Below, one piece after another: positions 16,988 to 24,329 of a DNA stretch of 64,000 nt. Under the pieces are notes generated by a model. That model had not been told where the DNA came from. It saw only the letters and a program-made list of their open reading frames with translations, and did no database searches. Location: the NCBI GenBank assembly GCA_910576895.1, contig CAJTJZ010000001.1:85050-149049 (forward strand), written 5' to 3'. Source of the DNA: an uncultured Lachnospiraceae bacterium (GTDB lineage Bacteria > Bacillota > Clostridia > Lachnospirales > Lachnospiraceae). Position numbers and translations under genes: made by a program. Every line of letters begins with the position of its first letter. Positions within the stretch are counted from its first letter, which is position 1.

Positions 16988-17557
16988 TCAAATATGATCA
17001 TTTACAAAATTTTCAATTAATTTCTTTCCATGTTCTGTATAAATAGATTCTGGATGAAATTGAAGTCCTATCACTGGAAATTCCTTATGCCGCATAGCCA
17101 TAATCTCTCCATCTCTTGTCCATGCTAGTACTTTCAGACATTCTGGGAAACCAACTCCTTTTACTGCTAAAGAATGATATCTTGCAATTTTAATCGGAGA
17201 ATCTATTCCATAAAAAATACTGCTGCCATCATGTTCTATTACCGACTGCTTTCCATGAAAAATCTTTTTTGCATAAGAAACTTTTGCGTGAAAGGCCGCT
17301 CCAATACATTGATGACCAAGGCAAACACCAAGAATTGGCAGTTTATCATAAAACTGTTTTACAACTTCCATACAAATTCCTGCTTCTTTTGGTGTTTTTG
17401 GCCCGGGAGATAATACAATTCTTTCTGGCATTATTTCTTTGATTTCTTCGATTGTGACTTTATCATTTCTTACAACAGAAATATCTGGCGAAAATGTACC
17501 AAGATATTGATACAAGTTATAAGTAAAAGAATCATAATTATCAATTAATAATATCAT
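16988..17557 (-). CDS. trpG: Anthranilate synthase component II (glutamine amidotransferase)
   Basis: 189 residues. Class I glutamine amidotransferase supplying ammonia to TrpE. Catalytic cysteine in LGVCLGHQCIG, and histidine-glutamate in GLQFHPESIYTEHG. The start overlaps the trpE stop by four bases (ATGA), which indicates coupled translation and a stoichiometric complex. TrpG and PabA are nearly indistinguishable in sequence, so it could also serve 4-aminobenzoate synthesis. Confidence 0.95.
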   Translation of the reverse strand: MILLIDNYDSFTYNLYQYLGTFSPDISVVRNDKVTIEEIKEIMPERIVLSPGPKTPKEAGICMEVVKQFYDKLPILGVCLGHQCIGAAFHAKVSYAKKIFHGKQSVIEHDGSSIFYGIDSPIKIARYHSLAVKGVGFPECLKVLAWTRDGEIMAMRHKEFPVIGLQFHPESIYTEHGKKLIENFVNDHI

Positions 17558-18966
17558 ATAAGCTCCCCCGTTTTTACTAACGTTTTTGCAAGTGCCATTA
17601 CTTTATTACAACATTCCTTATATTCATTTTCTTTGACAGAATCTAAAACAATGCCTGCACCTGCCTGTAAATAAACTTTTGTTCCTTTTTTTATCATAGT
17701 ACGAATGGTAATACAGAAATCCATTGCTCCATTAAAAGCAATATATCCTGTCGCACCGCCATAAAGACCACGCCGTACAGTTTCTAATTCATCAATAATT
17801 TCCATTGCCCGTATTTTTGGTGCACCGCTTAATGTTCCTGCTGGAAGAAAGGATGAAATTAAATCAAATGGATGAAACATTTCTTTCTTTTTTCCTTCTA
17901 CCATAGAAACAATATGCATAACATGAGAATATTTTTGCACTTCCATAAACTGCTTTACCTTAACTGTACCAAATTCAGAAATACGACCCATATCATTTCT
18001 TGCAAGATCAACAAGCATTACATGTTCTGCACATTCTTTTGTATCATTTAATAATTCTTCTTTTAAACGTTTATCTTCCTTTGCATCTTTTCCACGAGGT
18101 CTTGTTCCTGCAATTGGACAGGTAAATACTCTATTTCCTTCCTGTTTTACAATCATCTCTGGTGAACTTCCAATAATTTCAAAAGATCCAAAATTAAAAT
18201 AATATAAATAAGGAGATGGATTTAAAATACGAAGTTCTTTATATAAATCATAGCCATCTCGTGTTGTCTTTACTGTCCATCTTTGCGATAGTACCGTTTG
18301 AAAAATATCACCTTCTTTAATATAATGGCGAATCTTTTCTACTTTTTCTCCATATTCTTCTAAAGTATCTGATTTTTTTATAATTGTTCCATCATGTTTA
18401 TAAGAAATTTCCTGTTCTGGCTGATATAAGGAAAGTACCTGTTCTACTAATTCCTGACAAAAAGCCTCTCCTTTTTTTCTTCCTTCCATAGAATCTTCTT
18501 GAAGAACAACTCCTGTCAATGTTTCTGCCATATGATCAATAACAATAAATTCCTCTGCAAGCATAAGCTGTATGGTTTCAATTCCAATTTCATCTTCTCT
18601 CTGATCTGGCAGCTTTTCTGTATATCGTATAAAATCATATCCAAGACTTCCTACAAGTCCTCCAAGAAATGCAAGTTCTCCATCATCTTTTGTTACTTTA
18701 AATTCATTATAATATTCCTTAAGTCTTTCTACAGGATTCCCTTCTCTAATTTCTTTACTGCCGTCTGATTTTAAAATCACAAGACTATTTCCCTTAGAAG
18801 TAATAATTTCTTTTGGCTCTTTTCCAAAAATTGTATAACGTCCATTATTTTTATCAAAACTTTCTAATAAAAACCCCTTCTTTTTTCCAACAAAATTTTC
18901 ATAAAGCCCAACCGAGGTTTCTTTCACAATACTAACTGTCTTTTTATAAGCACGCAACTGTCTCAT
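17554..18966 (-). CDS. trpE: Anthranilate synthase component I
   Basis: 470 residues. Converts chorismate to anthranilate. The LLES motif (GFLLESFD, about residues 32-39) is the tryptophan feedback site. The active-site PIAGTRPRG carries alanine where aminodeoxychorismate synthase PabB has lysine (PIKGT), which favours TrpE over PabB. SGAPKIRAMEIIDELE and GAGIVLDSVKENEYKEC complete the chorismate-binding domain. First gene of the operon; expression should be controlled by the upstream T-box. Confidence 0.96.
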   Translation of the reverse strand: MRQLRAYKKTVSIVKETSVGLYENFVGKKKGFLLESFDKNNGRYTIFGKEPKEIITSKGNSLVILKSDGSKEIREGNPVERLKEYYNEFKVTKDDGELAFLGGLVGSLGYDFIRYTEKLPDQREDEIGIETIQLMLAEEFIVIDHMAETLTGVVLQEDSMEGRKKGEAFCQELVEQVLSLYQPEQEISYKHDGTIIKKSDTLEEYGEKVEKIRHYIKEGDIFQTVLSQRWTVKTTRDGYDLYKELRILNPSPYLYYFNFGSFEIIGSSPEMIVKQEGNRVFTCPIAGTRPRGKDAKEDKRLKEELLNDTKECAEHVMLVDLARNDMGRISEFGTVKVKQFMEVQKYSHVMHIVSMVEGKKKEMFHPFDLISSFLPAGTLSGAPKIRAMEIIDELETVRRGLYGGATGYIAFNGAMDFCITIRTMIKKGTKVYLQAGAGIVLDSVKENEYKECCNKVMALAKTLVKTGELI

Positions 18967-19067
18967 TTTTTTCTTCCTTTCTTCTTTTTATAATATACAT
19001 CAAAGCATTCTTGCAGTATATAAGAGTAGTACTGATAAAATCACTTCCCAATGCCTGCCATAAATCT

Positions 19068-19095
19068 AAAAAAATCCCTGAATCTTGTCAGGGAT
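19068..19095 (-). terminator. Second terminator-like hairpin in the trp leader
   Basis: Perfect 8-bp stem ATCCCTGA/TCAGGGAT with a 6-base loop, followed on the minus strand by seven U. It lies about 30 bases after the T-box terminator and 101 bases before trpE, so transcripts must pass it after passing the first one. Its upstream flank AGGCTAT can pair with ATAGCCT in the 3' arm of the first terminator. Confidence 0.75.
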
Positions 19096-19124
19096 AGCCT
19101 CTTTTTTCCTTTTGATTATGAAAT

Positions 19125-19159
19125 AAAAAACAGGCTATTTCCAAATCGGAAATAACCTG
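19125..19159 (-). terminator. T-box terminator hairpin
   Basis: On the minus strand a 12-bp stem CAGGTTATTTCC/GGAAATAGCCTG (one G-U pair) with a 5-base loop runs into six U. Its 5' arm overlaps the UGGC antiterminator element, so terminator and tRNA-stabilised antiterminator exclude each other. Confidence 0.88.
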
Positions 19160-19400
19160 CCACCAATTCATATCTTAAAAAAATACAGAACCAGACCTGA
19201 TTCGATATTCTCTCCCTGTAACGTAGGATTACGGCTCAGGCTACTGCAAGAAAATCAAATCTTTCTCGCTATTTTCACCCTGCATCTCCCAAAACCATTC
19301 CTTTTCCTGTCCTGTACCGTTTCTCAGCACTGACGGCTCTCTGTAACATTTCATAGAAAAGTACTTTTTTTGTTCATAGATTTTCATCATTTTATTATGG
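19125..19400 (-). promoter_or_regulatory. T-box riboswitch for tRNA-Trp controlling trpEGBA
   Basis: On the minus strand the leader shows T-box hallmarks in order: AGTAC of the specifier loop (19361-19365), AGAGAGCCG of stem I (19334-19342), then CTGAGAAACGG and a GGAATGG segment in which UGG (19295-19297) fits the specifier codon for tryptophan. About 130 bases later comes the antiterminator core GGUGGCA with UGGC at 19159-19162. UGGC complements the GCCA 3' end of a tRNA with discriminator G, as bacterial tRNA-Trp has. The terminator follows directly. Uncharged tRNA-Trp should therefore favour antitermination and trp expression. The bases after UGGCA deviate from the usual ACCGCG consensus. 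Confidence 0.85.
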
Positions 19401-19405
19401 TATGG

Positions 19406-19434
19406 ATTTTAACACCAAGATCTTTATCTGTCAA
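19406..19434 (-). promoter_or_regulatory. Sigma-A promoter of the trp operon
   Basis: TTGACA (19429-19434), 17-base spacer and TAAAAT (19406-19411) on the minus strand. It begins only 12 bases after the stop of the upstream chemoreceptor gene and leads straight into the T-box. Confidence 0.85.
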
Positions 19435-19445
19435 GTTTTTTCTTA

Positions 19446-21320
19446 TTAATTTTCTACCATTTCCATTAATTTTTCTGTAATATCTGCCATATTAGAAGAT
19501 ACCTGCTTTGTATTATGAGAAATTTGTACATTTCTTTCTACAACACCAGAAATTCTTTCTACTTGCTCAACAGCATGACCTACAATACCTGCATTCTCCT
19601 TTACAAGCTCCGTTATTTTTTCCACATCCTGATTTGCCTGTTCAATATTTTCTACAGCAATATTAAATGCTTCTGCTGTTTGATCGGTAATTTTTCTTCC
19701 ATCTTCTACTGCATGCATAGAATTTGTAATTAAAATATTTGTTTCTTTTGCTGCTTGTGCACTTCTAGCAGCAAGCTCTCCAATTTGTACTGCAACAACA
19801 GAAAATCCCTTTCCCATATCACCAGCTCTAGCCGCTTCTACGGAAGCATTTAAAGAAAGCATATTTGTTTTTTGTGCAATAGAATTAATTTCCCCAATAA
19901 TTTTTTCAATTGCTATTGACATTTCACTAATCTTTTGCATAGAATCTTTTAAAGCTTCCATCTGTTTTTGTGTTTGCATAATCTTTTCTACAGAATTATT
20001 TGTTGCAACAGTAATATTTGCAGAATCACTTGCACTTTGATTCAATTCCTGTGTTAATTGCTCCATTGTCTGTTTTAGATCCTCTACTGCTTTTTCTTGT
20101 TCTCCTGTTCCATTATAAATAGCATCTGCATTCTCCAAGGTTTCTCCTGATACATGATTCAAATCCATACAAGCATTTTTTACATTTTTAATTAAGATAT
20201 GATTTTTTTCCATATCTTCTTTTTGCTGTTCTAAAAGCCTTTCATTTTCTTTGATACTTCCACTAATACTTGTTACCATTTTATTAATACTTTGAGAAAG
20301 CAATTCAAATTCAGGATTTCCTTCTTCCTTAACTATAATTCCAAAATTTCCTTCTGCTATTTTTTTCATAGAATCGCTAATATTATGGATTCCTCTCACA
20401 ATCTTATGATCTACCATTTGATTAATCATAAATAATAATACTACAAAAATAAGCAGCATACTAAGAGATACTACAACTGTTTGATTACGGCGTGCCTCAT
20501 AATATTCACTCGATGGCATAAAAGTTCCAATAATTTGATTCTGATATTCTTCTGCCATATAATAACCCTTAACTCCCCCAATTACTGCTTTGCCATTTCC
20601 TATAAATTTTTCTGGAAATCCTGCTTCTACAGCATCCACTCCAATCAAAGAAGTATCCTGATGTGCAATTATCTTTCCATCTGCATCAATGGCATAAACA
20701 TACCCCTTACTTCCAAAATCAATATCACTTAAAACAACATCCATAGCTGTACTAGCAAGCATGTCTTCCAGTATTTCTGGTCGTACTCCCACCTGTACAA
20801 ATCCCTTTGCATCTTTTCTTGCTACACCAATATATTGCATCATAATTCCTTTGGATGCATTTAATTGTGGCTCTTGCACAATTTCAATCGAAGGATCTTC
20901 TACAATCACCATAAATGCATTGGACTGTTCACCGCTTTTCATATCAAATCCAATATAATCACTACTTGTACTGCCTGTAATAATTCCATTTTCATCAATA
21001 ATATGTAATTCTGTTACCATTAGCTCATCTTTAATTTCATTTAATCTATCTATATTATCTTCAATTGTATTATCCAATGCTAATATATTAGCCAATGCTT
21101 TTGTTTTTGCAAGGTTATTTTGACTAAGATTTTCTGTTAAACTTTCTATATTTTTTTCATTATTTATAATTTTTTCTTTTACTTCTTCTAATTTTTCCTT
21201 ACTATCTATTTTATTATTACTGTTGCTAATAAATGTTTGCAATATAAAAATGGCAGTAATTGTAAAAAGAAATGCCACCAACATATAGAGAAAAAGGCGT
21301 TTTGTAAAAATTTCTTTCAT
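19446..21320 (-). CDS. Methyl-accepting chemotaxis protein with Cache-type sensor domain
   Basis: 624 residues. One membrane helix (about 9-30), a 250-residue extracytoplasmic region with Cache-type patterns (LMVTELHIIDENGIITGSTSS, FGSKGYVYAIDADGKIIAHQDTSLIG), a second helix (about 283-303), HAMP and a long signalling coil. The hairpin tip KTNMLSLNASVEAARAGDMGKGFSVVA contacts CheA and CheW. The ligand is unknown. AAGGAG precedes the ATG. It has its own promoter and faces a second receptor gene on the other strand. Confidence 0.93.
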   Translation of the reverse strand: MKEIFTKRLFLYMLVAFLFTITAIFILQTFISNSNNKIDSKEKLEEVKEKIINNEKNIESLTENLSQNNLAKTKALANILALDNTIEDNIDRLNEIKDELMVTELHIIDENGIITGSTSSDYIGFDMKSGEQSNAFMVIVEDPSIEIVQEPQLNASKGIMMQYIGVARKDAKGFVQVGVRPEILEDMLASTAMDVVLSDIDFGSKGYVYAIDADGKIIAHQDTSLIGVDAVEAGFPEKFIGNGKAVIGGVKGYYMAEEYQNQIIGTFMPSSEYYEARRNQTVVVSLSMLLIFVVLLFMINQMVDHKIVRGIHNISDSMKKIAEGNFGIIVKEEGNPEFELLSQSINKMVTSISGSIKENERLLEQQKEDMEKNHILIKNVKNACMDLNHVSGETLENADAIYNGTGEQEKAVEDLKQTMEQLTQELNQSASDSANITVATNNSVEKIMQTQKQMEALKDSMQKISEMSIAIEKIIGEINSIAQKTNMLSLNASVEAARAGDMGKGFSVVAVQIGELAARSAQAAKETNILITNSMHAVEDGRKITDQTAEAFNIAVENIEQANQDVEKITELVKENAGIVGHAVEQVERISGVVERNVQISHNTKQVSSNMADITEKLMEMVEN

Positions 21321-21364
21321 AATAGATCTCCTTGTAATTTTTTATTGTAATATGCAATATGCCA

Positions 21365-21393
21365 ATTCTAACATTACTATGCTAAAAATGCAA
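21365..21393 (-). promoter_or_regulatory. Promoter of the minus-strand chemoreceptor gene
   Basis: TTGCAT (21388-21393), 17-base spacer and TAGAAT (21365-21370) on the minus strand, about 45 bases before the start codon. Confidence 0.75.
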
Positions 21394-21516
21394 GTAAAAA
21401 AAAGATTATTTAAGTCTACTTTTCATAGCAATTTAGCAACAAAATCTATAAATATATATTTATGTTCCAAAAAAAATAATTTTCCTATTTTTTTCAGGAT
21501 TTTTAGCATTTATATA

Positions 21517-21544
21517 TTGAATATTTATTAAAATGGATTATAAT
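21517..21544 (+). promoter_or_regulatory. Promoter of the plus-strand chemoreceptor gene
   Basis: TTGAAT (21517-21522), 16-base spacer and perfect TATAAT (21539-21544). Confidence 0.75.
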
Positions 21545-21554
21545 ATAAGTATTG

Positions 21555-21590
21555 TCTTAAGATTCAAAAATAGCTTTTAAATCTTAAGAT
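21555..21590. repeat. Pair of CTTAAG palindromes at the start of the receptor leader
   Basis: TCTTAAGAT (21555-21563) and ATCTTAAGAT (21581-21590) are centred 27 bases apart, immediately after the predicted transcription start. Each is self-complementary, and together they can form a 10-bp RNA stem with a 15-base loop. Either a double operator or a 5' hairpin. Confidence 0.6.
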
Positions 21591-21679
21591 ATGCTTAACA
21601 TTAACAGCAACAAATGGGGATTCCACAATTATATTAAGTGGAAAATTTTTAAACAACAGAGAGGAGAGTTGCTATTATA

Positions 21680-23377
21680 ATGAACCAAAAGAACAACATT
21701 GAAAAAAAGCTCGTTTATTCCTTTTTTAGGGTGGCAGCAATTACAGCAGCGGTTGCAATAATATGTCTAATTTCATTAATTGTCATATCCAATCGGTATT
21801 CTTATGCCTTAACTAATTTTGGTTTTGCACAAGGTGACATTGGAAAAGCTATGTTTGAATTTGCTGATGTTCGTTCATCTTTGCGGGCAGCAATTGGTTA
21901 TGATGAAGAGGAAGTAATTGCTACTGTTATAGAACAGCATAAAGATTCTAAAGCTAAATTTGAAGAATATTTTTCTGCCATTGAAAAAACGATTGTATCA
22001 AAAGACGGTAGAACTACTTATGATGCAATTGAAGCAGAATTAGAAGACTACTGGGCATTAGATACGCAAATTATGGAGCTTGGAGCAACAACAGACAGAG
22101 AACTTTGTAAGCAGGCACAAGATATTGCAATCAATCAATTAGCAAGTATCTATAATAGTATTTATACTAAATTAGAAGAACTTTTAAATGTTAAAGTAGA
22201 ACAAGGAAACAGCCTTTCTAGTTCTCTTAATATTATAGGATGGATTTTAACTGCTTTTATTGTAATTATTATAATAGCTGCTATGGTATTATCTACAAAG
22301 ATAGGACAGAAAATTGCAAAAAATATTGCAGAGCCTTTAATAAAATTGGGTGCTCGCCTAAAAACATTTGCAAATGGAGATCTTTCCTCCCCATTTCCTT
22401 TTGTAGAAACAGGGGATGAAGTAGAATATATGGAAAATGATGCAAAAGAAATGGCAAACAACTTAAACATTATTATTCATGATATTGATCAGGTGTTAGG
22501 TGCAATGGCAGAAGGTAATTATACTGTTAGTTCTTCCATAAAAGAAAGATATACGGAAGATTTTCAGAAATTATATGAATCTATGCGTGGACTAAAATAT
22601 CAGATGACAGATACGCTATTATCTATTGGTGAAACCTCCAATCAAGTATCTTCTGGTTCTAATCACTTAGCAGATGCATCACAATCTCTTGCTGAAGGTG
22701 CAACAGAACAGGCACTTGCTGTACAAAAACTTCAAGAAACATTTTCTGGTATTACAGAAACTATGGGAAAAAGTGCTGAAAGTGCTGATGAATCTTATAA
22801 TAAGGCACAACGTTATGCAAATGAAGCAGATAATAGTTTAGAAGAAATGAATACTATGATGGCAGCTATGGAACGAATTAATGATGCTTCTACAAAAATT
22901 GGAAATATTATTTCTGAAATTGAATCGATTGCTGCTCAGACAAATCTTTTGTCTTTAAATGCATCCATAGAGGCTGCAAGAGCAGGAGAATCTGGACGTG
23001 GTTTTGCTGTTGTTGCTGATCAAATTCGAGAACTTGCAGATCAAAGTGCAAAAGCAGCCATTGATACAAGAGAATTAATTGGCAGCTCTATTAAAGAAAT
23101 TTCAGAAGGAAATAATGCTGCAGAACGTGCATCAAATGCAATTACTTCTGTAGTGGATGGTATTAAACAAATTGCAGATTTCTCCAAGAATCTAAAAGTT
23201 ATGATGGAAAATCAAACAACTGCTATGCGTGAGGCAGAAACAGGAATTAATCAAATTTCAGAAGTAATACAAAGCAATGCAGCAACTGCAGAAGAAGCTT
23301 CTGCAACTAGCGAAGAATTATCTGCACAGGCAAATATTTTAGATGAGCTTGTTGGAAAATTTGTATTAAAAGAATAA
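21680..23377 (+). CDS. Methyl-accepting chemotaxis protein with four-helix-bundle-like sensor
   Basis: 565 residues. Membrane helices at about 15-38 and 184-206 flank a mostly helical extracytoplasmic segment of about 145 residues, as in 4HB-type receptors. HAMP follows (GQKIAKNIAEPLIKLGARLKTFANGDLSSPFP), then a second HAMP-like stretch (DQVLGAMAEGNYTV) and the signalling domain. The tip is QTNLLSLNASIEAARAGESGRGFAVVA. GAGAGGAGAG precedes the ATG by about 11 bases. Monocistronic: own promoter and terminator. Confidence 0.93.
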   Translation: MNQKNNIEKKLVYSFFRVAAITAAVAIICLISLIVISNRYSYALTNFGFAQGDIGKAMFEFADVRSSLRAAIGYDEEEVIATVIEQHKDSKAKFEEYFSAIEKTIVSKDGRTTYDAIEAELEDYWALDTQIMELGATTDRELCKQAQDIAINQLASIYNSIYTKLEELLNVKVEQGNSLSSSLNIIGWILTAFIVIIIIAAMVLSTKIGQKIAKNIAEPLIKLGARLKTFANGDLSSPFPFVETGDEVEYMENDAKEMANNLNIIIHDIDQVLGAMAEGNYTVSSSIKERYTEDFQKLYESMRGLKYQMTDTLLSIGETSNQVSSGSNHLADASQSLAEGATEQALAVQKLQETFSGITETMGKSAESADESYNKAQRYANEADNSLEEMNTMMAAMERINDASTKIGNIISEIESIAAQTNLLSLNASIEAARAGESGRGFAVVADQIRELADQSAKAAIDTRELIGSSIKEISEGNNAAERASNAITSVVDGIKQIADFSKNLKVMMENQTTAMREAETGINQISEVIQSNAATAEEASATSEELSAQANILDELVGKFVLKE

Positions 23378-23398
23378 ATACATACAAACTATTTTAAA

Positions 23399-23451
23399 GA
23401 GCTGTTATACTGGCGATTCACTGACCGTTCTGTATAAACAGCTCCTTTTTT
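23399..23451 (+). terminator. Terminator of the plus-strand chemoreceptor gene
   Basis: GAGCTGTT-ATAC pairs with GTATAAACAGCTC (one bulged base) around a 20-base loop and is followed by six T. Its last bases touch the stop of the convergent gene. Confidence 0.85.
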
Positions 23452-24055
23452 ATATCATTTTTGTTATGGCATTTTGTACATTTTCTTTTTCTTCAATTCC
23501 TTGGCATAAAATCCTTGCATTTTGTTCTACTAATAAGAGCATTCCTTTTTCATCTACTGCTCTTCCAAAAATATCTAATAGCTTTGCTATTGTCGTTTTA
23601 CGAATTTCTGTTTCTTTTCGTCCAATGATAATCAATTTCTGAAATCTCATTTCCATGGAAAAAAATTCTGTTTTTCTATTTTGTTTTCCTCTTATCATAT
23701 CATCTTCTGCCATTTTTCGATATACCATTCTTATCCCATGTTTTTCTCGTTGTACTTCTTGTTTTTTCCCTCCGTATCGTAAAAAAACAGTATTAAATAT
23801 AACATCCCCTGTTTCAGGCATTTTCTTTAAATAAAGCCATACTAATCTGCCTGCAAATACCTTGGAAGCATGATAACCACAAAAGGAACTTTCTGCCCAA
23901 GTTTTACGATATACACCAGAAACTGTATGAAGTAAAAAGGGTTCTCCTATACTTTCCTCCTTTGGTATTTGTACAAGACTTTCCCCACTATAAAGCACTT
24001 TTGCATATTTTTTAATTTGTTCTATCAGTTGATAAAATTCTCTCCAGTTCCACAT
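23450..24055 (-). CDS. Hypothetical protein of 201 residues
   Basis: I do not recognise this protein. It starts MWNWREFYQLIEQIKKYAKV, is soluble by composition (no signal peptide or membrane helix), and contains aromatic- and cysteine-bearing stretches such as VSGVYRKTWAESSFCGYHASK and a C-terminal half rich in basic residues ending with predicted helices. GGAGGGGAGG before the ATG and a near-consensus promoter (24122-24150) show that it is a real gene. It stands alone between a receptor and the chemosensory operon. Confidence 0.7.
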   Translation of the reverse strand: MWNWREFYQLIEQIKKYAKVLYSGESLVQIPKEESIGEPFLLHTVSGVYRKTWAESSFCGYHASKVFAGRLVWLYLKKMPETGDVIFNTVFLRYGGKKQEVQREKHGIRMVYRKMAEDDMIRGKQNRKTEFFSMEMRFQKLIIIGRKETEIRKTTIAKLLDIFGRAVDEKGMLLLVEQNARILCQGIEEKENVQNAITKMI

Positions 24056-24121
24056 AAATAATTCCTCCCCTCCAGTAAATTTTCCTTTTTTCTCCTGCCT
24101 CTTTTATTTTCTGTCACACTT

Positions 24122-24150
24122 AGCATACATTTTACAAGGTTTCCTGTCAA
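24122..24150 (-). promoter_or_regulatory. Promoter of the 201-residue hypothetical gene
   Basis: TTGACA (24145-24150), 17-base spacer and TATGCT (24122-24127) on the minus strand, about 65 bases before the ATG. Confidence 0.8.
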
Positions 24151-24162
24151 ATTTTTCCATCC

Positions 24163-24225
24163 AAAAAAAACGACAATATTTTAACATATCATTTCTTTTT
24201 TTCTCTGTTTTTATAAAATATTGTC
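24163..24225 (-). terminator. Second terminator after the chemosensory operon
   Basis: Perfect 12-bp inverted repeat GACAATATTTTA/TAAAATATTGTC around a 30-base loop, followed on the minus strand by G and eight U. It is about 60 bases beyond the first terminator, forming a tandem pair, and ends just before the promoter of the next gene. Confidence 0.7.
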
Positions 24226-24284
24226 ATAATAATCAAATTTTTGCGAAGAACAATTTTTTAGATAAAGAATTTTATTTTTTAACA

Positions 24285-24316
24285 TAAAAAAACAGCCTTG
24301 TAATATACAAAACTGT
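24285..24316 (-). terminator. First terminator after the hybrid kinase gene
   Basis: 11-bp stem ACAGTTTTGTA/TACAAGGCTGT (two G-U pairs) with a 3-base loop, followed by seven U on the minus strand, 13 bases past the stop. Confidence 0.85.
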
Positions 24317-24329
24317 CTTCTTTTTTCTA

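Larger units (their letters stand above)
21321..21679. other. Divergent control region between two chemoreceptor genes
   Basis: 359 bases. It holds one promoter for each receptor (21365-21393 minus, 21517-21544 plus) and a pair of CTTAAG-centred palindromes (21555-21590). A small TTCCAC/GTGGAA hairpin lies in the plus-strand leader at about 21618-21642. The rest is AT-rich sequence without a recognised element. Confidence 0.6.

Noticed and set aside
17554..18966. PabB (aminodeoxychorismate synthase) as identity of the chorismate enzyme
   Set aside because: It has PIAGT rather than PIKGT and a tryptophan-binding LLES motif, and it is preceded by a Trp-specific T-box.
19068..19095. Second leader hairpin as terminator of an upstream plus-strand gene
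   Set aside because: No plus-strand gene ends there, and the U-run of seven follows the stem on the minus strand.
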